DNA of 64,000 bases. Source: Phycisphaerae bacterium. GTDB taxonomy: Bacteria > Planctomycetota > Phycisphaerae > UBA1845 > JAFGLZ01. Where the stretch lies: assembly GCA_016927755.1 (NCBI GenBank), contig JAFGLZ010000026.1, positions 1 to 64,000 on the forward strand, read 5' to 3'. The notes below the pieces were generated by a model. The model was not told the origin of the DNA, did not search any database, and was given only the letters and a program-made list of their open reading frames with translations. The position numbers and the translations under genes are program-made. How positions within the stretch are numbered: the stretch's first letter is position 1; each line of letters begins with the position of its first letter. This document shows, piece after piece, positions 54,203 to 62,103 of the stretch.

Positions 54203-55867
54203 ATGAACGCTTGGAGCCTGCTCTCGGACATTGTGATTTTGCTCGGAGCATCGTTGTTGCTGGGCGGGATTCTCTCGCGGCTTCGACAGAGTCCCTTGGT
54301 CGGCTACATTGTCGCCGGCATGGTGCTCGGGGGCCCCGGTAGTGTTCGCATGGTTCATTCCCAGCAGCAGATCGAAGCCATAGCCGAACTCGGCGTTTCC
54401 CTGCTGCTCTTCAGCCTCGGTCTCGAGTTTGCATGGCCCCAGCTCAAGAAGCTGGGAACCCGAACGCTTTCGGCCGGGATTGTCCAGGTGTTGGTGACCA
54501 CCGTTCTGGGAGCGTTGGCCGGCTTGGCCGCCGGTCTTGCGGTAAGAGAAGCCGTCGCCGTCGGGGCGATGGTGTCTCTAAGCAGTACGGCTGTGGTCCT
54601 GCGAGTACTTATGGAGAGGGCGGAGGGCGACAGCGCTTACGGCCGCAACAGCCTTGCTGTTCTCCTGGTGCAAGATATGGCTGTCGTTCCTCTGGCCATT
54701 CTTGTGGCTCTCCTGGGTGGTGGTGCCGGCCCGGCTGAAATGGCGATCGGCGCGGGAAGAATCGTGCTTCTGGCGATCGGGCTGGTGGCGGGGCTCTACC
54801 TCATCATGAACAAGATTGCCGTCCGCGCACTGGGTGCGCTTACGCTCGAACCCAACCGGGAACTGACAATTATCCTCGCCGTGGTCGCCGGCCTCGGATC
54901 TGCGTGGGCCGCCCACTCGGCGGGAGTGTCCCCGGCACTGGGGGCGTTCGTGGCCGGGATGTTCCTCGGAGGCTCACCCTTTGCCACTCAGATACGGGCC
55001 GACATATCACCTCTTCGCATCGTCTTCCTCACCTTGTTTTTCGGCTCGACCGGCATGGTGGCTGACCCCCTATGGATTCTCGGGCATCTGCCTCTCGTTG
55101 TGGGCACGAGCCTCGTCCTGATGGTGGGCAAGGCGGCCGTGGTCTGGGGCGTCTTTCAGGCGCTCGGGCACTCCGCTCAGGTGGCCGCCGCAACCGGCGT
55201 CTCCCTGGCGCAGGTCGGCGAATTCGCCTTTGTCCTCGGAGGGATCGGACGAGCTAACGGCGTTCTCGGTGAGGAGACATACCTTCTCATTATCTCGGTC
55301 ACTGTCGTGACCCTGGTTCTCAGTCCGCCTCTCCTCTCCGCGGCCCCTGGGCTCGGCATGCGGCTCGCACGTTTGCTGCCCGGCTCACGGTCGTATTCGC
55401 TTCCGAGACGGTATCGTCATGCCGGCGCCCCTGACGTGGTGATCATTGGGTTTGGCCCGGCAGGCCAGATCGCGGCGCGGGCATTCCTCGGGCGCCCCGA
55501 GCGTGTGTCGGTCATCGACCTGAATCGTGACGGCGTGCAAAAGGCGCAGCAGCTTGGTTTCGACGGTTACGTCGGAGACGCCACGCAGATTGACGTGCTG
55601 AAGCATGCTGATCTGGGTTCCGCCAAAGCGGTTGTCATCACCGTGCCACACCACCACCCTGCCATGTGTATTCTGGAGCACGTTCGGCGCCTCGCGGTAC
55701 ACGCCCACGTTGTCGTTCGCTCGCGATACCAGCGGCATGCAAACGATTTCGCGGTCGCGGGAGCCCATGCCGTCATCGGAGACGAGGAGCAGATCGGTGA
55801 TAGTCTTGGACGACACTTACGGGAGTGGCTTGCGGCGCATGACCAGTCGCAGACAGGCCCCCAATAG
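54203..55867 (+). CDS. CPA2 cation:proton antiporter with RCK domain (KefB/RosB type)
   Basis: 554 residues. Residues 1-395 form a Na+/H+-exchanger-like membrane domain with about 12 TM helices (VGYIVAGMVLGGPGS, LLLFSLGLEF, SLSSTAVVLRVLMERAE, GVSPALGAFVAGMFLGGSPF). Residues 405-535 are a TrkA-N domain (VVIIGFGPAGQIAARAFLG, VSVIDLNRDGVQKAQQLGF, GDATQIDVLKHADL). A short C-terminal extension follows. It exports K+ or exchanges cations under nucleotide control. The glutathione-binding features of true KefB/C cannot be judged. The gene stands apart from the K+ block at 28 kb. Confidence 0.93.
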   Translation: MNAWSLLSDIVILLGASLLLGGILSRLRQSPLVGYIVAGMVLGGPGSVRMVHSQQQIEAIAELGVSLLLFSLGLEFAWPQLKKLGTRTLSAGIVQVLVTTVLGALAGLAAGLAVREAVAVGAMVSLSSTAVVLRVLMERAEGDSAYGRNSLAVLLVQDMAVVPLAILVALLGGGAGPAEMAIGAGRIVLLAIGLVAGLYLIMNKIAVRALGALTLEPNRELTIILAVVAGLGSAWAAHSAGVSPALGAFVAGMFLGGSPFATQIRADISPLRIVFLTLFFGSTGMVADPLWILGHLPLVVGTSLVLMVGKAAVVWGVFQALGHSAQVAAATGVSLAQVGEFAFVLGGIGRANGVLGEETYLLIISVTVVTLVLSPPLLSAAPGLGMRLARLLPGSRSYSLPRRYRHAGAPDVVIIGFGPAGQIAARAFLGRPERVSVIDLNRDGVQKAQQLGFDGYVGDATQIDVLKHADLGSAKAVVITVPHHHPAMCILEHVRRLAVHAHVVVRSRYQRHANDFAVAGAHAVIGDEEQIGDSLGRHLREWLAAHDQSQTGPQ

Positions 55868-55926
55868 AGACTCTCTCGGTGTCTTGTGTTGGCGCGCTGG
55901 CGATCGCCAGAGATGAGGGAACCGCG

Positions 55927-56541
55927 ATGAATGACGAACGTACACTTGAGTTCGTTTTGGGGATGATCAGACGCTTCCAGGCACTGGCTTTGTGGCTCAT
56001 TCTCCTGCTTGTCGCTGCGCTACTCGTCGTGACCGTCGGCCTGAGAAGCTCACTTGGACGGTTTCAGGACGACCTACACTACCGTCCCCCGCAGTCCACG
56101 GAAGGGGCAGGTGAACCGCTGGCCGAGGACATCGTCATCGCGCAGACCGTGTACGTGCCCGTCTACTCGCATGTTTACGTGCACGACGGCAAGCCGTACC
56201 CTCTTACCGCCACGCTCAGCATTCGCAATACGGACCCCCACAAGTCGTTTCTTGTCAAGTCGGTGCGCTACTACGACAGCAAAGGAAAGCTCGTCCAATC
56301 CTATCTAGAGCGACCGATGAGACTTGCCCCGCTCGCCACTACCGAGGTCCTTGTGGAAGAGGGGGACGTACGGGGGGGCTCCGGGGCGAACTTCATTGTG
56401 GAATGGGTTTCCGAAGAACTGGTGACCCAGCCGGTCATTGAAGCGGTCATGATTGGGGCGACGAGCCAGCAGGGAATCTCGTTTGTCTGCTCGGGCACGG
56501 TGATTGCCGAGACGCGCCGCGATGCGGGCGCCGGCCTGTAA
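55927..56541 (+). CDS. DUF3124 membrane-anchored protein
   Basis: 204 residues from the ATG at 55927 (GAGGGA upstream). N-terminal TM helix (LALWLILLLVAALLVVTVGL), then the DUF3124 domain: AQTVYVPVYSHVYVHDGKPY, LSIRNTDPHKSFLVKSVRYY, LAPLATTEVLVEE and GANFIVEW. The family is of unknown function and typically lipid-anchored or exported. It follows the antiporter by 60 bases, so the two may be one transcript. Confidence 0.88.
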   Translation: MNDERTLEFVLGMIRRFQALALWLILLLVAALLVVTVGLRSSLGRFQDDLHYRPPQSTEGAGEPLAEDIVIAQTVYVPVYSHVYVHDGKPYPLTATLSIRNTDPHKSFLVKSVRYYDSKGKLVQSYLERPMRLAPLATTEVLVEEGDVRGGSGANFIVEWVSEELVTQPVIEAVMIGATSQQGISFVCSGTVIAETRRDAGAGL

Positions 56542-56626
56542 GTTGGAATCAAATGCCTTGTCGCATCCCAAAGAGGAACATCCTTCGGGGGGACGGCCTT
56601 TTCCAGGTCATCTCATGGATGCACAT

Positions 56627-57850
56627 TTACTCATCTTGCAGTCCATTTAGCGCCTCGCGAAGGTCGGCGGCCGGCCCTTCGGCGGCGCCCTCGTTAAGCC
56701 GTGACGGGAGGAGGTGTCGCGGCAGGAACGCGAAGCCGGCGATCAGGGTCGGCACCACGGCGCTGGCGATGACGACGCCGACGAGGAACGAGTATTGCTC
56801 GCGCGTCACGATGTCGTGCGTCAGCCCGTACAACGCCGAGATCGTCCCGAACGTCAGCCCGGTGGACATCATCAGCGTGTAGTACCACCGCTCGTTGCGC
56901 TCCTGGCGGAACCCTGCAATCACGGGATACAGGCCGAAGATCTTCGAGGCCACCTTGCCTCCCAAGAGCAACAGGAACACCAACGGAGCCGAGACGAGTG
57001 CGGGTACCGAAACGAGGGCCCCGGCCCGAATGAAGTAGAACGGGGTGAGGAAGCCGACCGTCAGCGTTCGAAGCCGCCGCACCCACAGATGATCCGCCTC
57101 GGCCGCCTCGGCGAGAATCATCCCGGCCAGGTAGGCGGGCAGAACGGCCTCGCTTCCCGACCACAGCGCCAGGGCGCCCAGCCCGAAGAGGACGAGCAGC
57201 ACCCACTTGGTGCGGATCGCCGCGGTCCGATACGCGTAGCGCCGAGTCAGCCACCTCGTCACGAACGACAACGATGCCAGAACGAGCACGCTGACGACCA
57301 GGAAGACGCCCGTCTTGCAGGTGAACGGGGCGAAGATCAGTCCCAGCGCCAATACCGTGCCCAGGTCATTCACAAAGCACGCGCCGAGGATCCCCTTGCC
57401 GAACTCGGTGCGATTGAAGCCCGTCTCCAGCATGACTGCGTAGACGACGGCCATCGACGTCGTCGACAGGGCCACGCCGGCCAGCCAGCTCGCTCGGCCG
57501 TCCCAGCCCAATACGTAGTGGGCAATCGCGGCGCAGCCGAGAAAGGGCGCCAAGAACACAATCGCGCCGACCACCCCGACTTCCTTCCATTTGGCGCGGA
57601 GCGTGGCCGGCTCCAATTCGGCCCCAGCCAGAAACGTGAGCACGACGGCGCCTGAGGTGGCCAGGAATCGCAGCCAGTCAATCTGCGCCCCCAGCGAGTC
57701 CGGCCCGCTGAAACGCTCCGCGACGAGGCCGGCGACGATGCCGACGCAGATTTCCAGGAGGGCCGTCGAGACGCCCAGGTGGTTGGCCAGGATCGTGGCG
57801 AGAACCGCCAGAAAAAGCCACAACGCAGCGATGGAGAACGCTTGGGTCAT
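56627..57850 (-). CDS. Cation:proton antiporter under fluoride-riboswitch control
   Basis: 407 residues from the ATG at 57850 (GGAG upstream). About 12 TM helices of the Na+/H+ exchanger (CPA2/KefB membrane part) type: LEICVGIVAGLVAERFSG, VLTFLAGAELEPATLRAKWK, LSTTSMAVVYAVMLETGFNR, FVNDLGTVLALGL, LPAYLAGMILAEAAEADHLW, LTPFYFIRAGALVSVPALVS and MSTGLTFGTISALYGL. No RCK domain. Frames that begin further upstream run into the leader RNA and are rejected. The leader carries a fluoride aptamer and terminator (57865-57992), so expression should rise with fluoride. Na+/H+ antiporters are known members of fluoride-riboswitch regulons; the transported ion is inferred. Confidence 0.92.
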   Translation of the reverse strand: MTQAFSIAALWLFLAVLATILANHLGVSTALLEICVGIVAGLVAERFSGPDSLGAQIDWLRFLATSGAVVLTFLAGAELEPATLRAKWKEVGVVGAIVFLAPFLGCAAIAHYVLGWDGRASWLAGVALSTTSMAVVYAVMLETGFNRTEFGKGILGACFVNDLGTVLALGLIFAPFTCKTGVFLVVSVLVLASLSFVTRWLTRRYAYRTAAIRTKWVLLVLFGLGALALWSGSEAVLPAYLAGMILAEAAEADHLWVRRLRTLTVGFLTPFYFIRAGALVSVPALVSAPLVFLLLLGGKVASKIFGLYPVIAGFRQERNERWYYTLMMSTGLTFGTISALYGLTHDIVTREQYSFLVGVVIASAVVPTLIAGFAFLPRHLLPSRLNEGAAEGPAADLREALNGLQDE

Positions 57851-57864
57851 CGGAAGGCTCCGCG

Positions 57865-57911
57865 GCATCCGGCAACAAAAAGGCCCTGCCTGGTAGCAGG
57901 GCGCCGGATGC
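57865..57911 (-). terminator. Intrinsic terminator nested in an outer stem (riboswitch expression platform)
   Basis: On the minus strand the 7-bp stem GCCCTGC/GCAGGGC (57902-57896 with 57889-57883) with loop TACCAG is followed by CTTTTTGTT, an intrinsic terminator. It is enclosed by a perfect 9-bp outer stem, GCATCCGGC (57911-57903) with GCCGGATGC (57873-57865), which ends 14 bases before the start codon and close to the Shine-Dalgarno. Located just downstream of the fluoride aptamer, it is the likely switch that stops transcription when fluoride is absent. Confidence 0.85.
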
Positions 57912-57941
57912 ACACACGTGACCCCTGCCAGCAAGCACACA

Positions 57942-57992
57942 GGCAGGAGTCATCAGACCCAAGCGGGTCGGTTAAGGGCGGACTCCATCGCC
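57942..57992 (-). ncRNA. Fluoride riboswitch aptamer (crcB motif)
   Basis: Read on the minus strand from 57992, the sequence is GGCGATGGAGTCCGCCC, TTAACCGACCC, GCTT, GGGTCTGATGACTCCTGCC. This matches the crcB motif point by point: P1-type GGCG/CGCC closing the GATGGAGTC loop, the AACC turn, the GACCC/GGGTC hairpin, and the conserved CTGATGACTCCT. The loop GGAGTC pairs with GACTCC as the pseudoknot that holds the Mg2+-fluoride site. Spacing and length (51 bases) agree with the structure of the Thermotoga aptamer as I recall it. It precedes an intrinsic terminator and a cation antiporter gene, a recognised target class. Confidence 0.95.
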
Positions 57993-58143
57993 GCGACAGC
58001 AGGATAGCACGTTGGCCCAAGAACGGCAAGGCGGCATTCCGTGTTGGTTGTCGCCCTCGGCGTCCGAGGAGTTGTCCGACTGGATTCTCCACCGAAGGCT
58101 GTGCCCCTCGCCTTGCGGAGGACAAGGAGGGGGAGCCTTGCTG

Positions 58144-58188
58144 CTTGACGCGGCGCGATCCATACCTTAGTATCTTAGCGGAGACTAA
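58144..58188 (+). promoter_or_regulatory. Promoter and putative ArsR operator
   Basis: TTGACG (58144-58149) and TAGTAT (58168-58173) are 18 bases apart. An imperfect inverted repeat, TTAGT (58167-58171) with ACTAA (58184-58188) and a 12-base centre, overlaps the -10 and lies just before the arsR-type gene. ArsR/SmtB repressors bind such imperfect palindromes at their own promoter; autoregulation is inferred. Confidence 0.6.
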
Positions 58189-58192
58189 AACA

Positions 58193-58537
58193 ATGACCCT
58201 GAAATCGTCAGAGCATCTCGCCCGGATGACCAAGGTGCTTTCCGTGGGCGCGCGGGTAGAGATCATCCGGCTTCTGAAGGACCGGAGCTTGTGCGTCAAC
58301 GCGCTGGCCGCGCGGCTGAAGGTGACGGCGGGCGCCGTGTCCCAACACTTGCGCGTCATGCGGGATGCGGGGCTGGTGATCGATGAGAAGCGCGGCTACT
58401 ACGTGCACTACCGCCTGAACGAAAAGACGCTCGCCAGGTGGCGAAAACAGATCGATGAACTCCTCACCACGGGATCGAGCCAAGCGTGCCAATGCGCCAA
58501 ACAGCCAGACTCACAATGTCAGACTCGTAAGTCCTGA
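58193..58537 (+). CDS. ArsR/SmtB-family transcriptional regulator
   Basis: 114 residues from the ATG at 58193; longer frames cross the promoter and are rejected. Winged helix: LARMTKVLSVGARVEIIRLL, CVNALAARLKVTAGAVSQHL, RVMRDAGLVIDEKRGYYVHY. The usual ELCVC metal motif is changed to SLCVN. Cysteines instead cluster at the C-terminus (QACQCAKQPDSQCQT), a possible alternative metal or thiol sensor site. It heads a run of a Cys-rich small protein, a DsrE protein, a methyltransferase and an ABC exporter. Confidence 0.92.
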   Translation: MTLKSSEHLARMTKVLSVGARVEIIRLLKDRSLCVNALAARLKVTAGAVSQHLRVMRDAGLVIDEKRGYYVHYRLNEKTLARWRKQIDELLTTGSSQACQCAKQPDSQCQTRKS

Positions 58538-58568
58538 CGAGGAGACCATCACGAAGGAGAACCAGACG

Positions 58569-58727
58569 ATGTCCGACCGCGACAAGAAGAAGGGTTGCCA
58601 GAAGCCGGAGAAGCTCAAGGGCAAGCCGGGGGAATGCTCACCCGAGCAGGTTCGCAAGTGCCACGGTGACGTGAAGAGGCACCCCTGTCCGCCGAAGAAG
58701 GATGCCCGGAAAGGAGGCGGCAGATGA
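58569..58727 (+). CDS. Small lysine- and cysteine-rich protein
   Basis: 52 residues from the ATG at 58569 with GAAGGAGA upstream. Motifs: DKKKGCQKPEKLKGKPGECS, PEQVRKCHGDVKRHPCPPKK. Four cysteines and two histidines look suited to bind a metal. It overlaps the DsrE gene by 4 bases (ATGA). I recognise the GKPxECSPEQxRxCHGDxKxHPC pattern as a recurrent small protein next to DsrE genes, but its function is unknown. Confidence 0.8.
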   Translation: MSDRDKKKGCQKPEKLKGKPGECSPEQVRKCHGDVKRHPCPPKKDARKGGGR

Positions 58728-59044
58728 AGCTCGGCGTGATCATTACCCAGACTGATCCGGAGACCGTGTTCAACGCGCTGCGACTTGCCCTCTACAGCCT
58801 GGAACAGGGCGACAGTGTGCGCGTCTTTCTTTCCGGGAAAGGTGTCGACATCGACAAGATCGAAGACCCCAAGTTCGACGTGAAAGGCCACGCGCAGAAG
58901 GTCTTGGACGCCGGAGGGCAATTCCTCGCCTGCGGGGCCTGCCTGAAGCTGCGCAATTCCGAGGGCTCGGAGATCTGCCCGCTTTCGACAATGAAGGACC
59001 AGTACGAGATTGTTCGAGATTCTGACAAGGTGATCACGATGTAA
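58724..59044 (+). CDS. Cytoplasmic DsrE/DsrF-like protein
   Basis: 106 residues: MKLGVIITQTDPETVFNALR, VRVFLSGKGVDIDKIEDPKF and the active-site region GQFLACGACLKLRNSEGSEI. A CGAC cysteine pair suggests sulfur-transfer or metal-binding activity. It is translationally coupled on both sides (4-base overlap with the Cys-rich protein, 1-base overlap with the methyltransferase). Confidence 0.9.
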   Translation: MKLGVIITQTDPETVFNALRLALYSLEQGDSVRVFLSGKGVDIDKIEDPKFDVKGHAQKVLDAGGQFLACGACLKLRNSEGSEICPLSTMKDQYEIVRDSDKVITM

Positions 59045-59766
59045 TGGACGAGTCCGGCTCGCCACAACATCCGCGTGCACCTTTCGACGCTCTGGCCGAC
59101 CGCTATGACGAGTGGTACGAGAGCGCCGAAGGTTTAGCCGTGTTGCGCGAAGAGTCGGCGTGTCTGAAGGCGCTAAGCCCGAAGTGCCACGGGCGATGGC
59201 TGGAAGTGGGTGTTGGAACCGGTCGATTCGCTTTGGAGATGGGCATCGCCGAAGGGATAGATCCCTCACTGAAGATGCTGGAACATGCGGCGCGACGTGG
59301 CGTTCGCACCCATACGGGAGCGGCGGAGCATCTGCCCTTTCCTGACGGATCGTTCGACGGCGTACTCATGGCGCTGGCGCTCTGCTTTGTGCGGGACTCA
59401 CGGCAGGCCCTGCGCGAGTCCGCCAGGGTGCTGCGCCCATCGGGAACGCTTCTCGTGGGAATCGTTCCGGCGGACAGCTCTTGGGGTAGGTTGTACGCGC
59501 AAAAGGCTGCCGAAGGCCATCCAGCCTACTCTCTTACCTCTTTGCGCACCATTTCCGAAACCGTGGCGTTGGCGGAAGGAGCAGGCTTTGTTCTGCGGGC
59601 CTCGGCCAGCGCCCTGCTTTGGAATCCCGGTGATATGCCTGTGAGCGAGGCGCGCATCGAACGGCGCACTGACGAAGGGGCGGGTTTTGCCGCCTTGCGT
59701 TTTGAGCATTTGGTAAACGTGAACGATTCCGCACCGGTCTCGGTGGAGGGCCGAGATGGCGAGTAA
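59044..59766 (+). CDS. SAM-dependent methyltransferase of the ArsR cluster
   Basis: 240 residues. Motifs: FDALADRYDEWYESAEGLAV, motif I WLEVGVGTGRFALEMGIAEG, IDPSLKMLEHAARRG, LPFPDGSFDGVLMALALCFV and VLRPSGTLLVGIVPADSS. A methyltransferase_11 fold of the UbiE/ArsM-like type, but without the ArsM cysteine set. It is a frequent companion of ArsR-DsrE clusters; the substrate is unknown. It overlaps the ABC ATPase gene by 11 bases. Confidence 0.9.
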   Translation: MDESGSPQHPRAPFDALADRYDEWYESAEGLAVLREESACLKALSPKCHGRWLEVGVGTGRFALEMGIAEGIDPSLKMLEHAARRGVRTHTGAAEHLPFPDGSFDGVLMALALCFVRDSRQALRESARVLRPSGTLLVGIVPADSSWGRLYAQKAAEGHPAYSLTSLRTISETVALAEGAGFVLRASASALLWNPGDMPVSEARIERRTDEGAGFAALRFEHLVNVNDSAPVSVEGRDGE

Positions 59767-60769
59767 CGGCAGCACCATCATCGAGGTTCGGGGTCTGGCC
59801 AAGCGGTTCGACGATGTCCAGGCCGTGGCGAGCGTCGACTTCGACGTCCGCGAGGGCGAGCTGTTCGGATTCCTCGGCCCCAACGGCGCGGGCAAGACCA
59901 CGACCATCAACATGCTCACCGGCCTGGCCCGGCCGGACGCGGGGACGATCCACATCGCGGGGTTGGATTGCTCGAAGGACACCAAGGCCGCCCAACACCT
60001 GATCGGCGTCGTGCCCGACGAGAGCAACCTCTATCCGGAACTCACGGGCTTTGAGAACCTCTGCTTCTGCGGGGCGCTCTATGGCCTGGGCAAAGAGGAC
60101 CGCCAGGCCCGTGCCCGAGAACTGCTCGATCGCTTCGGCCTCGCCGATGCGGCCAACCGCAGGTTCGCCGGCTACTCCAAGGGTATGAAACGGAAGCTCA
60201 CCATCGCGGCCGGTATCATCCATTTGCCGCCCATCCTGTTCCTCGACGAGCCGACCACCGGCATCGACGTGGCGAGCGCCCGGCAGATCCGCCAATTCGT
60301 CGCGGACCTCAACGCCGGCGGCTCGGACGTGAGCGCGACGTCGAACGGGACGACAATCCTTCTGACCACGCACTACATCGAGGAGGCCGAGCGGCTGTGC
60401 GGGCGCGTGGCCTTTATTGTGAAAGGGCGAATCGTTCGCACCGACACGGTGGAAAACCTCATGCGCCAGACCGAAGGCCGACACGTGATGCAGTTTGCCG
60501 TCCCTGGTGATGCCGCCGGGTTGAGCGAGGCCATTGCGGCTGAGTTCCGCAACCTCTCCTGCCAGGCCAAGGGCGCTGAGGGCATCAGAGTGGAGTCGTC
60601 CGAGCCCGTCCGGGTCGGCCCGCTGGTGCGCTTCCTGGAGGATCGCGGCGCGGAGGTCTTCGAGGCCCGCAAGATTCGACCCTCGCTAGAGGAGGTGTTC
60701 GTCGAGATCACCGGTATCGAGGCCGGCGCGATGAAGCAGGAGAAGGTAAAGAAGGGAGGCGGCGGATGA
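59756..60769 (+). CDS. ABC-2-type exporter ATP-binding protein
   Basis: 337 residues. Walker A LGPNGAGKTTTINML, Walker B ILFLDEPTTGIDV, H-loop LLTTHYIEEAERLC. The signature motif is YSKGMKRKL rather than LSGGQ, as in the DrrA/CcmA-like subfamily. The C-terminal DUF4162-like region (about 230-325) fits that class. It works with the permease that overlaps by 4 bases. A multidrug, lipid or metal-conjugate exporter. Confidence 0.94.
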   Translation: MASNGSTIIEVRGLAKRFDDVQAVASVDFDVREGELFGFLGPNGAGKTTTINMLTGLARPDAGTIHIAGLDCSKDTKAAQHLIGVVPDESNLYPELTGFENLCFCGALYGLGKEDRQARARELLDRFGLADAANRRFAGYSKGMKRKLTIAAGIIHLPPILFLDEPTTGIDVASARQIRQFVADLNAGGSDVSATSNGTTILLTTHYIEEAERLCGRVAFIVKGRIVRTDTVENLMRQTEGRHVMQFAVPGDAAGLSEAIAAEFRNLSCQAKGAEGIRVESSEPVRVGPLVRFLEDRGAEVFEARKIRPSLEEVFVEITGIEAGAMKQEKVKKGGGG

Positions 60770-61503
60770 AGGCGTGGGTCGCGTTCTGGAACATCCTCGC
60801 CAAGGACATGCGGTCGTACTACCTCAAGCCGCCCAATATCAGTTGGGGGTTGATCTTTCCCTTCGCGTGGACGGCCATGTTCTTTATCCGTTCCGGCTCG
60901 GGGCTGGACAGCATCCCCAAGTTGCTGCCGGGCGTGATGGCCGTGTCGCTGCTGTTCGGCACGACGAGCATGCTGGCCGTGACCGTGACGTTCGAGAAGA
61001 AGGGCCGGTCGTTCGAGCGACTGCTGCTTGCCCCGATCCCGCTGCAACTCCTGATGCTGGCCAAGACGACGGGAGCGGTCCTTTTCGGCATCGGCAACGC
61101 CTTCGTGCCGGTGGTCATGGCGGCCTTGCTGGCGGACCTGTCCGGCGTCGCCTGGCCGACCATCATCCCGGCCGTGGTCCTCATCGCCGTCAGCTCGACG
61201 TTTCTCGGCCTGTTCATTGCGGTCTCGGTCAGTGAAGTGTTTGAGGCCCAAACGTTCTCGAACTTCTTCCGGTTCCCGATGATCTTCCTGTGCGGGTTGT
61301 TCTTCCCCATCGAGAAGCTGCCGGTGCTGCTCCGCCCCTTGTCGTACGCGTTGCCCCTAACGTATGGCGTGGACATCCTGCACGCGGGCATCCACCGGGA
61401 GCCGCACTTGTCGCTGTGGGTGGACTTCATGGCCCTGGCGGCCTTCTGCGGAGTGCTATTCGCCGTCAGCTTGCGCAACATCAAGCGGAAGTGGATCGTC
61501 TAG
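60766..61503 (+). CDS. ABC-2-type transporter permease
   Basis: 245 residues, six TM helices (NISWGLIFPFAWTAMFFI, LLPGVMAVSLLFGTTSMLAV, LLGLFIAVSVSE-type centre, FFRFPMIFLCGLFFPIEKLP, FMALAAFCGVLFAVSLRNI). The last contains the ABC2_membrane signature GLFFPIEKLPVLLRPLSYAL. It is coupled to the ATPase and followed 4 bases later by an ECF sigma gene. Confidence 0.93.
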   Translation: MKAWVAFWNILAKDMRSYYLKPPNISWGLIFPFAWTAMFFIRSGSGLDSIPKLLPGVMAVSLLFGTTSMLAVTVTFEKKGRSFERLLLAPIPLQLLMLAKTTGAVLFGIGNAFVPVVMAALLADLSGVAWPTIIPAVVLIAVSSTFLGLFIAVSVSEVFEAQTFSNFFRFPMIFLCGLFFPIEKLPVLLRPLSYALPLTYGVDILHAGIHREPHLSLWVDFMALAAFCGVLFAVSLRNIKRKWIV

Positions 61504-61506
61504 CCT

Positions 61507-62043
61507 ATGCGAAGCGATGAGGAGCTGATGCTGAGCGTCCGCGACGGCGACCTGGACGCCTTTGAGCAGATCGTGCTGCGGCATCAGCAGGCGGCCTGGC
61601 GGGTTGCGTACCGACTGACGGGGCACGCCTCGGCGGCGGAGGATCTCGCCCAAGAGGCCTTCCTTCGCGTCCTGGAAGCCGCGCCTCGCTACCGGGCGAC
61701 CGCCTCGTTTCGCGCTTATTTGCTTCGGATCCTCACCCGACTCCACATCGATCGCGCCCGCAAGAAGCACCCTCGCCACATGGACCGCCTGCCGGAACCC
61801 CCGGATGCTGGGCCAGGACCTGGTCATGCTGCTGAACTCGCCGAGCGTGAGGCCATGATTCAGGCCGCTCTGGATCTGCTGCCGCCCAACCAGCGATCGG
61901 CTGTTGCTCTAAGGTATTTCGAGGGGGCCAGCGGGATCGAGATCTCCGAGGCGCTGGGCGTCTCACCCAAGGCGGTGGAGCGCCTTCTTGCCCGCGCCAG
62001 AGCGTCGCTCGAATCCGAATTGGGACACCTTCTTGAAGAATGA
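61507..62043 (+). CDS. ECF RNA polymerase sigma factor (RpoE-like)
   Basis: 178 residues. Region 2 has FEQIVLRHQQAAWRVAYRLT and ASAAEDLAQEAFLRVLEAAP; region 4 has ALDLLPPNQRSAVALRYFEG and ISEALGVSPKAVERLLARAR. It is followed by a zinc-finger anti-sigma gene and a Spy/CpxP-like sensor, the usual setting for envelope metal stress. Confidence 0.94.
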   Translation: MRSDEELMLSVRDGDLDAFEQIVLRHQQAAWRVAYRLTGHASAAEDLAQEAFLRVLEAAPRYRATASFRAYLLRILTRLHIDRARKKHPRHMDRLPEPPDAGPGPGHAAELAEREAMIQAALDLLPPNQRSAVALRYFEGASGIEISEALGVSPKAVERLLARARASLESELGHLLEE

Positions 62044-62103
62044 GGAAGTTCACGCGGGGGTTTTGATGCGTTGACCCGTTTACACAGGAAGAGGAGGCGC
62101 TCG

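Noticed and set aside
57851-57940. An N-terminal extension of the antiporter (30 codons)
   Set aside because: These bases form the terminator and leader of the fluoride riboswitch; the ATG at 57850 has its own ribosome site.
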